From NCBI GenBank assembly GCA_015075365.1, contig JABTUN010000003.1, positions 789,060 to 853,059 of the forward strand: a stretch of DNA of 64,000 nucleotides. The letters run 5' to 3'. Shown one piece after another: positions 51,040 through 58,710 of this stretch (the stretch's first letter is position 1; every line of letters starts with the position of its first letter). Origin of the DNA: Verrucomicrobiaceae bacterium (GTDB lineage: Bacteria > Verrucomicrobiota > Verrucomicrobiia > Verrucomicrobiales > Verrucomicrobiaceae). Made by a program: the position numbers and the translations under genes. The notes beneath the pieces are model-generated. The model did no database searches and was not told where the DNA came from. It was given only the letters and a program-made list of their open reading frames with translations.

Positions 51040-51444
51040 ATGGCTTTCTTCATCGACACGAACATCTTCGTGGCAGCGCTGCGAGGCCGTGCGCCTCAAG
51101 TGCAAGAGAAGATCATGCGGCTTCCGCCTGAGGAGATTCGTGTTCCGCATGTGGTGCTGGCTGAATTGCGGCTCGGAGCCGCCAAGAGTGCCAGGCCGGA
51201 GCATCACAACCGATTGGTCACCGCCATCCTTCAGCCGTTTGCCGTCGTGTGGCCGGACGACAAAGCCTTGGAGCACTACGTCGACATCCGTGTTGCCCTT
51301 GAGTCGTTGGGCAAGCCCATCAGCGAACCCGATTTGTGGATTGCAGCCATCACCCGCGCCGCTAGCGGCACCTTGGTCACCAACAACACCAGCGAGTTCG
51401 AGCGCGTGCCGAATCTCAAGCTCACGGATTGGCTGACGGCATAA
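51040..51444 (+). CDS. vapC: VapC-like PIN-domain ribonuclease toxin
   Basis: The protein is 134 residues. PIN catalytic residues are present: FFIDTNIFVAALRG (aspartate 6), VVLAELRLGAAKS (glutamate near 44), ISEPDLWIAAI (aspartate) and TLVTNNTSEFERVPNL (C-terminal asparagine). VapC enzymes cleave tRNA or rRNA. The TGAATG junction with the antitoxin implies coupling. The stop (51442-51444) lies only three bases before the distal copy of the purL 3' end. The gene therefore occupies the right end of a cassette inserted at purL. Confidence 0.92.
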   Translation: MAFFIDTNIFVAALRGRAPQVQEKIMRLPPEEIRVPHVVLAELRLGAAKSARPEHHNRLVTAILQPFAVVWPDDKALEHYVDIRVALESLGKPISEPDLWIAAITRAASGTLVTNNTSEFERVPNLKLTDWLTA

Positions 51445-51446
51445 CG

Positions 51447-51670
51447 CCACCGCCGAACTCCTCTTCGGCGAAACGCCCGGCCGCCTCCTCGTCGAAATCG
51501 CCCCCGAACACGTCGCCGCCGCCGAAAAAGCCGGCCTCACCCTCATCGGCGAAGCCACCCGCGACCCGTATCTCTACATCTCCCACAACGGCACGACGAT
51601 AATCGATTCACCGATCGATCAGCTCAAGCCTCTGTGGAAGGATGGGCTGACGAAGTATTATTGAGGCGCT
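51447..51670 (+). pseudogene. Orphan distal copy of the purL 3' end
   Basis: It encodes ~71 residues (TAELLFGETPGRLLVEIAPE ... KPLWKDGLTKYY) with an intact stop, identical in length to the end of purL. It has no start and lies 3 bases after the vapC stop. The differences from the proximal copy are mostly third-position changes, so it diverged as a coding sequence and is not decaying at random. It is most simply the original end of the resident purL before the cassette arrived. Confidence 0.92.
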
Positions 51671-51678
51671 AGCCTCGC

Positions 51679-54600
51679 TTAGGTGCTTGGCACGCGAGAA
51701 ACTTTGATGCGCATAAAGCGTGCATTAATCGTTCCGCCTATGTTTTCAGTATCGCGGATCTCGACCGTCTTGGTGCCATTTACTGCATCAGTCTCAGCGA
51801 CAAATCCGACGCCAGTAAATGCGAGACCATTTTCGCTGGAGGCAACCGTTGACCACGGACCCGTTGGATAGCTGGCTGTTTCTACTTCAATCTTGACATC
51901 GCTCCGGGTTGGATCGCGGCGCAGAACCAATGAGAGCCTCTTTCCTTCTGGGTAGATTCGCGTTTCGCTTTGGGGCATCGCGCTGGCACCTGAGGTGCCT
52001 GGTGCGATCACAAGCCCGTACTTCATGAGATTGGTAATTCCATCGTGATCGGGTGTGGCATTATCGGCCGCATCCCCCGAATCTCCAATCGAACCGAAGT
52101 ATGTGTGACGCCAGACATCCACTCTTGAAAGAGGATTCACTGTCACGGTAAATGTTGCAGTCGCAGTGTTGTTGGCGGCGTCCTTGGCAGTGATCGTCAC
52201 GGTGGTTGTTCCGGGGCCAAAGATGGTTCCACTGGCTTGAGAGTAGGTCAAAGAGGACACCCCGACCACATCTGCGGCAGTTGCGGCGGAATAATTAACT
52301 ACAGCACCTGATGGACTTGTGGCATTCAACGTCACGTTAGGAGGGCTTGAGATTACTGGAGGCGTAGTGTCCTGGACAATCACTTTGAAATTTCGCGTGC
52401 CAAGATTGTTGGCTGCATCAAGGGCAAACATGTTTACCGTGGTGGTTCCCAGAGGAAAAGGAGTGCCGCTTGCTTGCGAGTAGGTCAGCGAGGCCACTCC
52501 TACTGCATCGGTGGCTGTACCCGGCGCATAAGTCACCGTCGCACCCCAGGACTGCGTCGCCTCGACGATCACATCGGGATGCGACTGGACAACCGGAGCT
52601 GTGGTGTCGCGCACAGTCACCACGAAGCTGCTGGATGACTGGTTTCCCAACAAATCCGTTGCCATTGCGTTCACGGTCGTTGCTCCGATGGCAAATGTGC
52701 TGCCAGATGCGGGCAGGAATGAAGAACTGGCCATTCCTGTTCCAGAGTCGCTGGCGCTGGCGCTATAAATGACCACGGCACCTGCTGAAGAAGTTGCTTC
52801 GACAACAAGACCCGATGGTATTGACAGGGTGGGTGGAGTTGTGTCGATACGAACACTGGTTGATGAAGCTGAAGAGAGTGTGTTCCCCAAGGCATCCTGA
52901 TATGACAGTGTCGTTGTGTAAAGTCCGTCAGGCACACTTGATCCTCCCGAGATGGTCGCCACCTGGCCGCTCAAGAAAGGGTTCGCCGGATTGAAACTGA
53001 AGCTGTGACTACCAGCGACCTCCCTCTGCGTCACGAGTGTAAGTGTCCGGCTCGCCGTTCCACTAAAGCCCAGCTTGACGGAACCAGCGAGCGCCTGCTC
53101 CTGAAGGGTGAATGCCACTTGGACAGGATTTTTCGTTGCGGAACTGGCCGCTGGGGTGGTGAGCACAGGAGGCTGGGTGGCCGTGTCGATTCTCACGTTG
53201 GTGTTCACGGTGCTGGCGGCGGCATTCCCAACGGAATCTTGATAGGAAAGACTAACGGCATAAGTACCGTCGGGTATGGCAGATCCGCTTGTGATTGCTC
53301 CAGCGCTCGTAGTTGTCGGGGTGGCTGGATTGAAACTGAATGAATGATTTCCTACGCTAGCCTGACTGCTTGCAAGGCTCAAAGTTCTTTGTGCTACCCC
53401 ATCATCGAATGTGAGGGTCAATGTCCCCGCCTGTCCGGCTTCCGGCAGGTTGAACGAGATGTTGATGGGGCTCTTGGTGGAGGCGCCCGAGGCAGGTGTG
53501 GTCAGAGTTGGCGTTTGGGTGACGTTGTCGATTGTCACATTCGCATTTGTTGTGGTGGCTGCCGGATGCTCCAGAAGATCACGATAGGATAGAGTCACAG
53601 AGTAAACGCCATCCAGGATGGCGCTGCCGGTGACAACTATCCCACCACTCGTGCCAACTGGATCGGTGGAGGCAAAACTCAAGCTATGCGTTCCCTTGCT
53701 TTCCATAGAAGCAGCAAGGCCGAGTGCCGTCTGGGAGGTTCCGTTGTCAAAGACGAGTTGAACCGATCCCGGAAGTGCCGCCTCCGGCAGGAGAAAGGAG
53801 ATCGACACGGGATTTTTCACGCGGGTGCTGGCAGCGGGGGTCATCAGAGTGGGAGTCACAGTTTCCCGATCTACATATTCAAAGGCTCCCGCATCGGGTG
53901 CAGCATACAATTGCCGGGCCTGATGCAGGAGATCAAAAGGTATCGCCTCGGTCACGTTTGCATCGCCGTCCGTGTCACTGGAATCAGCGGGAAGCTGCGC
54001 AGACGTACCAAAATCGAGCGCCGGGCTGTCACCCGCTAGGCTGGCATCGAGAACATCGTCAGAAGTACCCCAAACCCCGTCCCCCCCGGCCGAGGGAAAG
54101 TGGGCCAATTTGGGAGAAGCCACCACGAGATTGGTCGTTCCCGCAGGAACAAGTGCCTCTTGCAGAATGTTATTCTCCTGCGCACCAGCACCCAAGCCGA
54201 CTTCAACAAGCTTCCAACCTGTGCTGGTTGAGGTATTGGAGTGAATGATGTTATTGTAAAAGTAGCTGCTCACATAAGTATTTGCACCTATGGCGGCACC
54301 TCGCGAGGAAGTGTTGTTGACGATGGTCGAGTTGCGGAGAATGAACGAATTGTTGTTGTAAGACTGCATGGTAATCGCCCCGCCGACGTATTTGGCGTTG
54401 TTGCCTGCAAAAAGGCAATTGTAGATGGAAAGCGACGATCCACTGTTCCGGCAGTAAATGGCCCCGCCGTACACGGCATAACTGCCGACGAAAGTGCAAA
54501 ACCTGAATTCAGCCGACCCTTGATAGAGATAGACCGCTCCTCCGCTGCCACCGACGATTCCATTCCCACCCTCAGCAGGGTCATTGGCATTTCCTCCGGC

Positions 54601-55074
54601 AAAAATCAGCCCCTCAATCACGACGCCTGTGACAGTATTTGATGTCGGGGATGCCATGATGGTGCGAGTGTTGTCCGTGAAGACTCCTGGCTGTCCAATA
54701 TCCCCGCTTAGAATGGTTCGATTGGCGGCCCAGTTTCGTTGGGACCGAGACGTTTCGTTTCCAGCGAAGCCTCCGAAGATTGAAACATTGGACTTCATCG
54801 CAAACCGTAGTGTCCGGTCGCCGGTATGGGTTCCGGTTGTGGCATTGAAATCTGGGTAGTAAGTGCCAGCGCTAACCCATATCTGATCCCCTGATTGAGC
54901 CGCATTGATTGCGGAAACCAGTTCCACATAAGCATTAGTCCACGAAGTTCCATTGTTGGAACCAGTCGCTCCGGCCTTCACATAGCGCACCGCAGCGTCT
55001 GCCGGGGAAATGCAGAGGGCCAAAACGACGATCTGAACTAACAGGCATGAGCGGCTTGCTGTTTGAATAGACAT
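51679..55074 (-). CDS. Large secreted parallel beta-helix protein with Ig-like and HYR repeats
   Basis: The protein is 1131 residues with a signal peptide (LLVQIVVLALCISPADA). Residues about 28-390 form a parallel beta-helix of the choice-of-anchor-Q type (VRYVKAGATGSNNGTSWTNAY, GDQIWVSAGTYYPDF, NNSFILRNSTIVNNTSSRGAAI). Three ~100-residue Ig-like repeats follow (each with TPxLxTPAxxxxxKxPVxISFxLPE), then three HYR-type repeats (TTPPVISSPPNVTLNATSP, SLTYSQASGT). The C-terminal ~170 residues (SRVDVWRHTYFGSIGDSGDA ... NARFMRIKVSRVPS) are a verrucomicrobial exported-protein end module. No outer-membrane barrel is seen. Probably a surface adhesin or glycan binder; its composition is less GC-rich than the flanking genes. 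Confidence 0.85.
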   Translation of the reverse strand: MSIQTASRSCLLVQIVVLALCISPADAAVRYVKAGATGSNNGTSWTNAYVELVSAINAAQSGDQIWVSAGTYYPDFNATTGTHTGDRTLRFAMKSNVSIFGGFAGNETSRSQRNWAANRTILSGDIGQPGVFTDNTRTIMASPTSNTVTGVVIEGLIFAGGNANDPAEGGNGIVGGSGGAVYLYQGSAEFRFCTFVGSYAVYGGAIYCRNSGSSLSIYNCLFAGNNAKYVGGAITMQSYNNNSFILRNSTIVNNTSSRGAAIGANTYVSSYFYNNIIHSNTSTSTGWKLVEVGLGAGAQENNILQEALVPAGTTNLVVASPKLAHFPSAGGDGVWGTSDDVLDASLAGDSPALDFGTSAQLPADSSDTDGDANVTEAIPFDLLHQARQLYAAPDAGAFEYVDRETVTPTLMTPAASTRVKNPVSISFLLPEAALPGSVQLVFDNGTSQTALGLAASMESKGTHSLSFASTDPVGTSGGIVVTGSAILDGVYSVTLSYRDLLEHPAATTTNANVTIDNVTQTPTLTTPASGASTKSPINISFNLPEAGQAGTLTLTFDDGVAQRTLSLASSQASVGNHSFSFNPATPTTTSAGAITSGSAIPDGTYAVSLSYQDSVGNAAASTVNTNVRIDTATQPPVLTTPAASSATKNPVQVAFTLQEQALAGSVKLGFSGTASRTLTLVTQREVAGSHSFSFNPANPFLSGQVATISGGSSVPDGLYTTTLSYQDALGNTLSSASSTSVRIDTTPPTLSIPSGLVVEATSSAGAVVIYSASASDSGTGMASSSFLPASGSTFAIGATTVNAMATDLLGNQSSSSFVVTVRDTTAPVVQSHPDVIVEATQSWGATVTYAPGTATDAVGVASLTYSQASGTPFPLGTTTVNMFALDAANNLGTRNFKVIVQDTTPPVISSPPNVTLNATSPSGAVVNYSAATAADVVGVSSLTYSQASGTIFGPGTTTVTITAKDAANNTATATFTVTVNPLSRVDVWRHTYFGSIGDSGDAADNATPDHDGITNLMKYGLVIAPGTSGASAMPQSETRIYPEGKRLSLVLRRDPTRSDVKIEVETASYPTGPWSTVASSENGLAFTGVGFVAETDAVNGTKTVEIRDTENIGGTINARFMRIKVSRVPST

Positions 55075-55154
55075 ATTGGTGTCGCGAAAGTGAAGTGAGT
55101 CGACCCTAGCATACTAGCTAGATACAACATTTTGGGAAAAGAGCACCATAAAGC

Positions 55155-55386
55155 TCAAACCGTCCAGTCCTCAATCTTCAAACCCTCCACGCGGCTGAAC
55201 TCATCCGTGTTGCTCGTCACCAGCGTCCATTCGTGCTGGAGCGCGATGGCGGCGATTTGAAGGTCATGAGGACCGATCACTCTCCCCTGGCTCTCCAGCT
55301 TCTTGCGCAAGGGACCCGCGATGGCGGCGGATTCGTCATCGAATGGCACCGAGGCATGGCGGTTGAAGAAGCGTTCGAGTTTGGGC
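55155..55386 (-). pseudogene. Truncated PIN-domain (VapC-like) toxin gene
   Basis: The last ~76 codons encode the second half of a VapC protein: PFDDESAAIAGPLRKKLESQ, VIGPHDLQIAAIALQHEWTLVTSNTDEFSRVEGLKIEDW. The N-terminal half with the first catalytic aspartate and glutamate is missing. Upstream of about 55386 the frame runs into the 41 bp repeat array, so the earlier codons are unrelated. No antitoxin gene is adjacent. Confidence 0.8.
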
Positions 55387-55425
55387 GATGCGGGCGGCCT
55401 TAGCCTCCCAAAAAAGGACCGACAA

Positions 55426-55700
55426 AAACGCCGTGTGGAGCTCCCCCGGATTTCCGGGAGCCTCAAAAACGGCGTTTTGGGCGCGTTTGGCGGGCCAGAT
55501 GAGGTCCAAACGGCGTTTTCGGGGCGCTTGGAATCCCAGAAGGGCCAGAAACGGCGTTTTGGTGCCATCGGCTGCGGCGGGAGAGCTGGAAACGGCGTTT
55601 TCGGTGCGCCGGAGATTTCGGTAGGACCAAAAATGGCGTTTTTCGGGCACTTGGAAATCCAGATGGGCCAGAAACGGCGTTTCTGACGCAGTTGGTGGAT
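55426..55700. repeat. Array of 41 bp-period units with an AAACGGCGTTT core
   Basis: The palindromic core AAACGGCGTTT (first unit AAACGCCGTGT, sixth unit AAATGGCGTTT) begins at 55426, 55467, 55508, 55549, 55590, 55631 and 55672, exactly 41 bases apart each time. The remaining ~29 bases of each unit are partly conserved (GGGCGC.TTGG....CC.GA.GGGCCAG in several units; the third and sixth are most alike). 41 is not a multiple of three, so the array is not a coding repeat. No cas or other nuclease gene is nearby. Confidence 0.93.
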
Positions 55701-55734
55701 TGATCAACAGACGGAGGGAGGCAGGCCTCCCGCT

Positions 55735-55818
55735 CTAACAGGCTGCTGAAAAACACCGCAAGACCTGCGGACCGGGTCAATGCCCCGATCTACAGAGCGT
55801 TTTTCAGAAGCCTGCTAA
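55735..55818. mobile_element. MITE-like element with imperfect ~20 bp terminal inverted repeats
   Basis: The left end CTAACAGGCTGCTGAAAAAC (55735-55754) and right end GTTTTTCAGAAGCCTGCTAA (55799-55818) are inverted copies at 17 of 20 positions. The interior of about 44 bases has no coding capacity. The end sequence AACAGGCTGCTGAAAAA resembles known insertion-sequence termini. A 16 bp palindrome (GGGAGGCAGGCCTCCC, 55716-55731) lies just to the left. Confidence 0.75.
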
Positions 55819-56002
55819 GTTCGTCCGACACCTTTCGGGCTCTCTTCGACATCTCCACCTGACCTTCGCCCATGAGGCAGGCGATGAGGTTGAGGACGTT
55901 TTCTTCGCCGAGGGCGGCGAGCAGGCCTTCGGGCATCAAACTCTGCGCCAGCTGCTCTTGTTTGGCGATTTGGGTGCGCTCCAGCGTAAGGCGTGAGAGG
56001 TC
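55790..56002 (-). pseudogene. Orphan 3' end of a second PVC heme-binding cytochrome gene
   Basis: The minus strand reads DLSRLTLERTQIAKQEQLAQ then SLMPEGLLAALGEENVLNLIA, matching the C-terminal consensus SLMPEGLLxAL...VxxLxAYLM of the cytochrome gene ending at 42724. It has no start, and the frame ends in codons supplied by the right end of the MITE (LLKNAL then TAG at 55790-55792). The rest of such a gene is absent on either side. Confidence 0.75.
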
Positions 56003-56059
56003 GGGGCAGAAGGGCAGTTTTCACCTCTAACCTCTGACGACGGATCCACACGCGGCGTG

Positions 56060-58015
56060 TTACGCGGCGAGCTTGAATTCGCCTTCTGGAACGCTTTCGC
56101 CCTTGTCGTTGAACTCCAGTTCCTTCTCCACGCGGAGGTTGTCCACGATGTACATCTGGCGCTCGGGGGTGTTTTTGCCCATGTAGAAGGTGAGGAATTC
56201 CTTCACGCTCTTGTGCTCGCTCGGGATCGGGTTGCCTTGCTCGTCCAAAGCGTGGTCGCGGATGGTGACGGGCTCCAGGCGCATGTTCGGGCCGATGAAG
56301 TGCTTGAACTCGTCCGGGGAGATCTCACCGAGGCCTTTGAAGCGGGTGATCTCGGCGTTTTTGCCGCAGATGTGGATGGCGCGCTGGCGCTCCTCGTCGC
56401 TGTAGCAGTAGAAGGTGTCCTTCTTGTTGCGCACGCGGAAGAGCGGCGTCTGCAAAATGTACAGATGGCCTTTGCGCACGAGTTCGGGGAAGAACTGGAG
56501 GAAAAAGGTGATCATCAGCAGGCGGATGTGCATGCCGTCCACATCGGCATCGGTGGCGAGCACGATGCGGTTGTAGCGCAGCTCTTCGAGGTCCTCCTCG
56601 ATCTGCAAGGCGTTGGCGAGCAGGTAGAACTCCTCGTTCTCATACACGATCTTGCGCGTGAGGCCGAAGCAGTTGAGCGGCTTGCCGCGCAGGGAGAAAA
56701 CGGCCTGAGTTTCGACATCGCGGCTCTTCGTGATGCTGCCGGAGGCGGAGTCACCCTCGGTAATGAAGAGCGTGCTGTCGTCGCGCCGCTTGTCCTTCGT
56801 GTCGAAGTGGATGCGGCAGTCGCGGAGCTTCTTGTTGCAGACCTTGGCCTTGCGGGCGTTTTCGCGGGCGGCTTTTTGGATGCCGCTGATCTCTTTGCGC
56901 TCCTTTTCGTTGGCGTTGATCTTCTCCTGGAGCGCTTTCGCCACATCGGCGTGCTTGTGGAGGAAGTTGTCGAGCTGCGAGACGACGGTGTTGAGGATGT
57001 GCGTGCGCAGATTGCGGCCGTTCGGCTCCATGTGCGTGCTGCCGAGCTTCGTCTTCGTTTGCGATTCAAAGACAGGCTCCTGCACCTTCACGCTGACGGC
57101 GGCGATGATGCTGCCGCGCACATCGGCGGGGTCATACTGCTTTTTGAAGAACTCGCGGCACTCCTGCACGATGGCCTCGCGGAAGGCGGCGATGTGCGTG
57201 CCGCCCTGCGTGGTGTTCTGTCCGTTGACGAAGCTGTAATACTCCTCGCCGTAGCCGGTGCCGTGCGTAAAGGCGATCTCGACGTCTTTGCCGGCGATGT
57301 GGATGATGGGATACTGCGGCTGCTCGGTGAGCTTGGTGCGGATGAGGTCCATCAGGCCGTCCTTGGACTTGAACTTCTCCTCGCCGCCAGGATGGCGCAA
57401 AACGAGCGTGAGGCCCGGATTCAGCCACGAATAGAAGCGCAGCATCTCGCGGACGAAATCGATCCGAAAATGCGTGTCGTCAGCGAAGGTCTCCGTGTCC
57501 GCGCGGAAGACAATGCGCGTGCCATTCGGCTCCGAGCAGGGCTTGGGCTTGCCCATGTCGTATTTCACGATGCCCTGGCTGAATTCGATGCTGCGCGTCT
57601 GTCCTTCACGGATCGCCTGAATCTCGAAGAACTCGCTCAAAGCATTCACGGCCTTGATACCGACGCCGTTGAGGCCCACGGAGCGTTTGAAGGCCTCCGA
57701 GTCGTATTTCGCGCCCGTGTTGATCTGCGCGGCGCACTCCATCAGCTTGCCCAGCGGGATGCCGCGGCCGAAATCGCGCACGGTGACGGTCTGCGCGTCG
57801 TCTATCTCGATTTCGATCGTGTTGCCGAAGCCCATCACGTGCTCGTCGATGCAGTTATCGACCACTTCTTTGAGCAACACATAGATGCCGTCCTCCGGCA
57901 GCGAGCCGTCGCCGAGCTTGCCGATGTACATGCCCGGGCGGAGGCGGATGTGCTCACGCCAGTCGAGGGATTTGATGCTGTCTTCGGTGTAATTGTGGGC
58001 GGGGGTGGCGGCCAT
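56060..58015 (-). CDS. Type IIA DNA topoisomerase B subunit, ParE/GyrB-like
   Basis: The protein is 651 residues. The GHKL ATPase is clear: VLLKEVVDNCIDEHVMGFG, VTVRDFGRGIPLGK, SVGLNGVGIKAVNALSE and YDSEAFKRSVGLNG. The TOPRIM metal site is TEGDSASGSITKSRD with NRIVLATDADVDGMHI downstream. EGDSASGS (not EGDSAGGS) and the insert-free length fit the ParE-type subunit of Bacteroidota/Chlamydiae, so it is more likely topoisomerase IV-like than gyrase. The start at 58015 (MAATPAHNYTED) is chosen for the family N-terminus. The matching A subunit is not in the window. Confidence 0.9.
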   Translation of the reverse strand: MAATPAHNYTEDSIKSLDWREHIRLRPGMYIGKLGDGSLPEDGIYVLLKEVVDNCIDEHVMGFGNTIEIEIDDAQTVTVRDFGRGIPLGKLMECAAQINTGAKYDSEAFKRSVGLNGVGIKAVNALSEFFEIQAIREGQTRSIEFSQGIVKYDMGKPKPCSEPNGTRIVFRADTETFADDTHFRIDFVREMLRFYSWLNPGLTLVLRHPGGEEKFKSKDGLMDLIRTKLTEQPQYPIIHIAGKDVEIAFTHGTGYGEEYYSFVNGQNTTQGGTHIAAFREAIVQECREFFKKQYDPADVRGSIIAAVSVKVQEPVFESQTKTKLGSTHMEPNGRNLRTHILNTVVSQLDNFLHKHADVAKALQEKINANEKERKEISGIQKAARENARKAKVCNKKLRDCRIHFDTKDKRRDDSTLFITEGDSASGSITKSRDVETQAVFSLRGKPLNCFGLTRKIVYENEEFYLLANALQIEEDLEELRYNRIVLATDADVDGMHIRLLMITFFLQFFPELVRKGHLYILQTPLFRVRNKKDTFYCYSDEERQRAIHICGKNAEITRFKGLGEISPDEFKHFIGPNMRLEPVTIRDHALDEQGNPIPSEHKSVKEFLTFYMGKNTPERQMYIVDNLRVEKELEFNDKGESVPEGEFKLAA

Positions 58016-58122
58016 GGTTTTTGCTGAAATGACAGGGGAGGCGGGCGTGGTCAAGTGATCAGGCGAGGGATGTGTGAGCAGTGCGCTTTTCGCGGTCCTT
58101 GACCTCACCGGAGGCATCAGAT

Positions 58123-58698
58123 ATGGCAGCCTGCATGACCACCGACACACTGCCACCGCTGACCGGCGACATGACCATGAGCCAGGTGCTCCAGGCCTAT
58201 CCAGGGGCGCAGCGCGCCTTGTTCGCGCGTTATCACATCGGCGGCTGTCGCAGCTGCGGCTTCCAGCCGGGCGAAACGCTCGCCCAGGTGTGCGAGCGCA
58301 ACGACAACGTACCGTTGGACGAGGCCATCGCCCACATCCGCGACAGCCACCAGGCGGATTCGAGCCTGCAAATCTCCCCGCGTGATTTTGAAGCCCTCCG
58401 CCGCGCGCGTCCCGGCCTGCTGGTGCTGGATGTGCGAACGCGGGAGGAGCACGAGGCCGTGAAGCTGCCGGAGGCCCGCCTGCTGACCCAGGAGGTCGTG
58501 CAGGAGATCTTCACCCACGGCGACAAGGCCGCCCCCATCGTGCTCTATGACCACACCGGCAGCCGCTCGCTTGACGCCGCCGCCTACTTCATCGGCCACG
58601 GTTTCTCCGAGACGAAATGCCTGGCCGGAGGCATCGACGCCTACAGCGTGGAGGTGGATGCCAGCCTGCCGCGCTATCGAATCGAGATCGAAGACTGA
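58123..58698 (+). CDS. DUF1858 domain fused to a rhodanese-like domain lacking the active-site cysteine
   Basis: The protein is 191 residues. A GGAGG ribosome-binding site 8 bases upstream supports the ATG at 58123. Residues 15-75 form a DUF1858/hybrid-cluster-associated disulfide domain with CRSC (42-45). Residues 83-185 form a rhodanese fold (LLVLDVRTREEHEAVKLPEA, FIGHGFSETKCLAGGIDAY). Where the catalytic cysteine loop should be, the sequence is YDHTGSRSLD, with aspartate (D143) in the usual cysteine position. The protein probably has a redox or binding role and is not an active sulfurtransferase. The next gene is an IscU/NifU scaffold 12 bases downstream. Confidence 0.85.
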   Translation: MAACMTTDTLPPLTGDMTMSQVLQAYPGAQRALFARYHIGGCRSCGFQPGETLAQVCERNDNVPLDEAIAHIRDSHQADSSLQISPRDFEALRRARPGLLVLDVRTREEHEAVKLPEARLLTQEVVQEIFTHGDKAAPIVLYDHTGSRSLDAAAYFIGHGFSETKCLAGGIDAYSVEVDASLPRYRIEIED

Positions 58699-58710
58699 TC
58701 CGCCACGCCC

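Noticed and set aside
51447..51670. A separate small gene encoding the 71-residue purL-like peptide
   Set aside because: It has no start codon or ribosome-binding site of its own and is best explained as the displaced end of purL.
55155..55568. A complete 137-residue gene
   Set aside because: Only the last ~76 residues resemble a PIN toxin; the rest is translation of the 41 bp array.
55426..55700. CRISPR array
   Set aside because: The shared core is only ~12 bases, the intervening ~29 bases are partly similar between units, and no cas gene is in the window.
55815..56051. A 78-residue minus-strand gene
   Set aside because: It is in a different frame from the orphan cytochrome end that explains this stretch and has no features of its own.
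58123..58698. Active thiosulfate sulfurtransferase
   Set aside because: The catalytic cysteine position carries aspartate, so the rhodanese domain should not be catalytically active.
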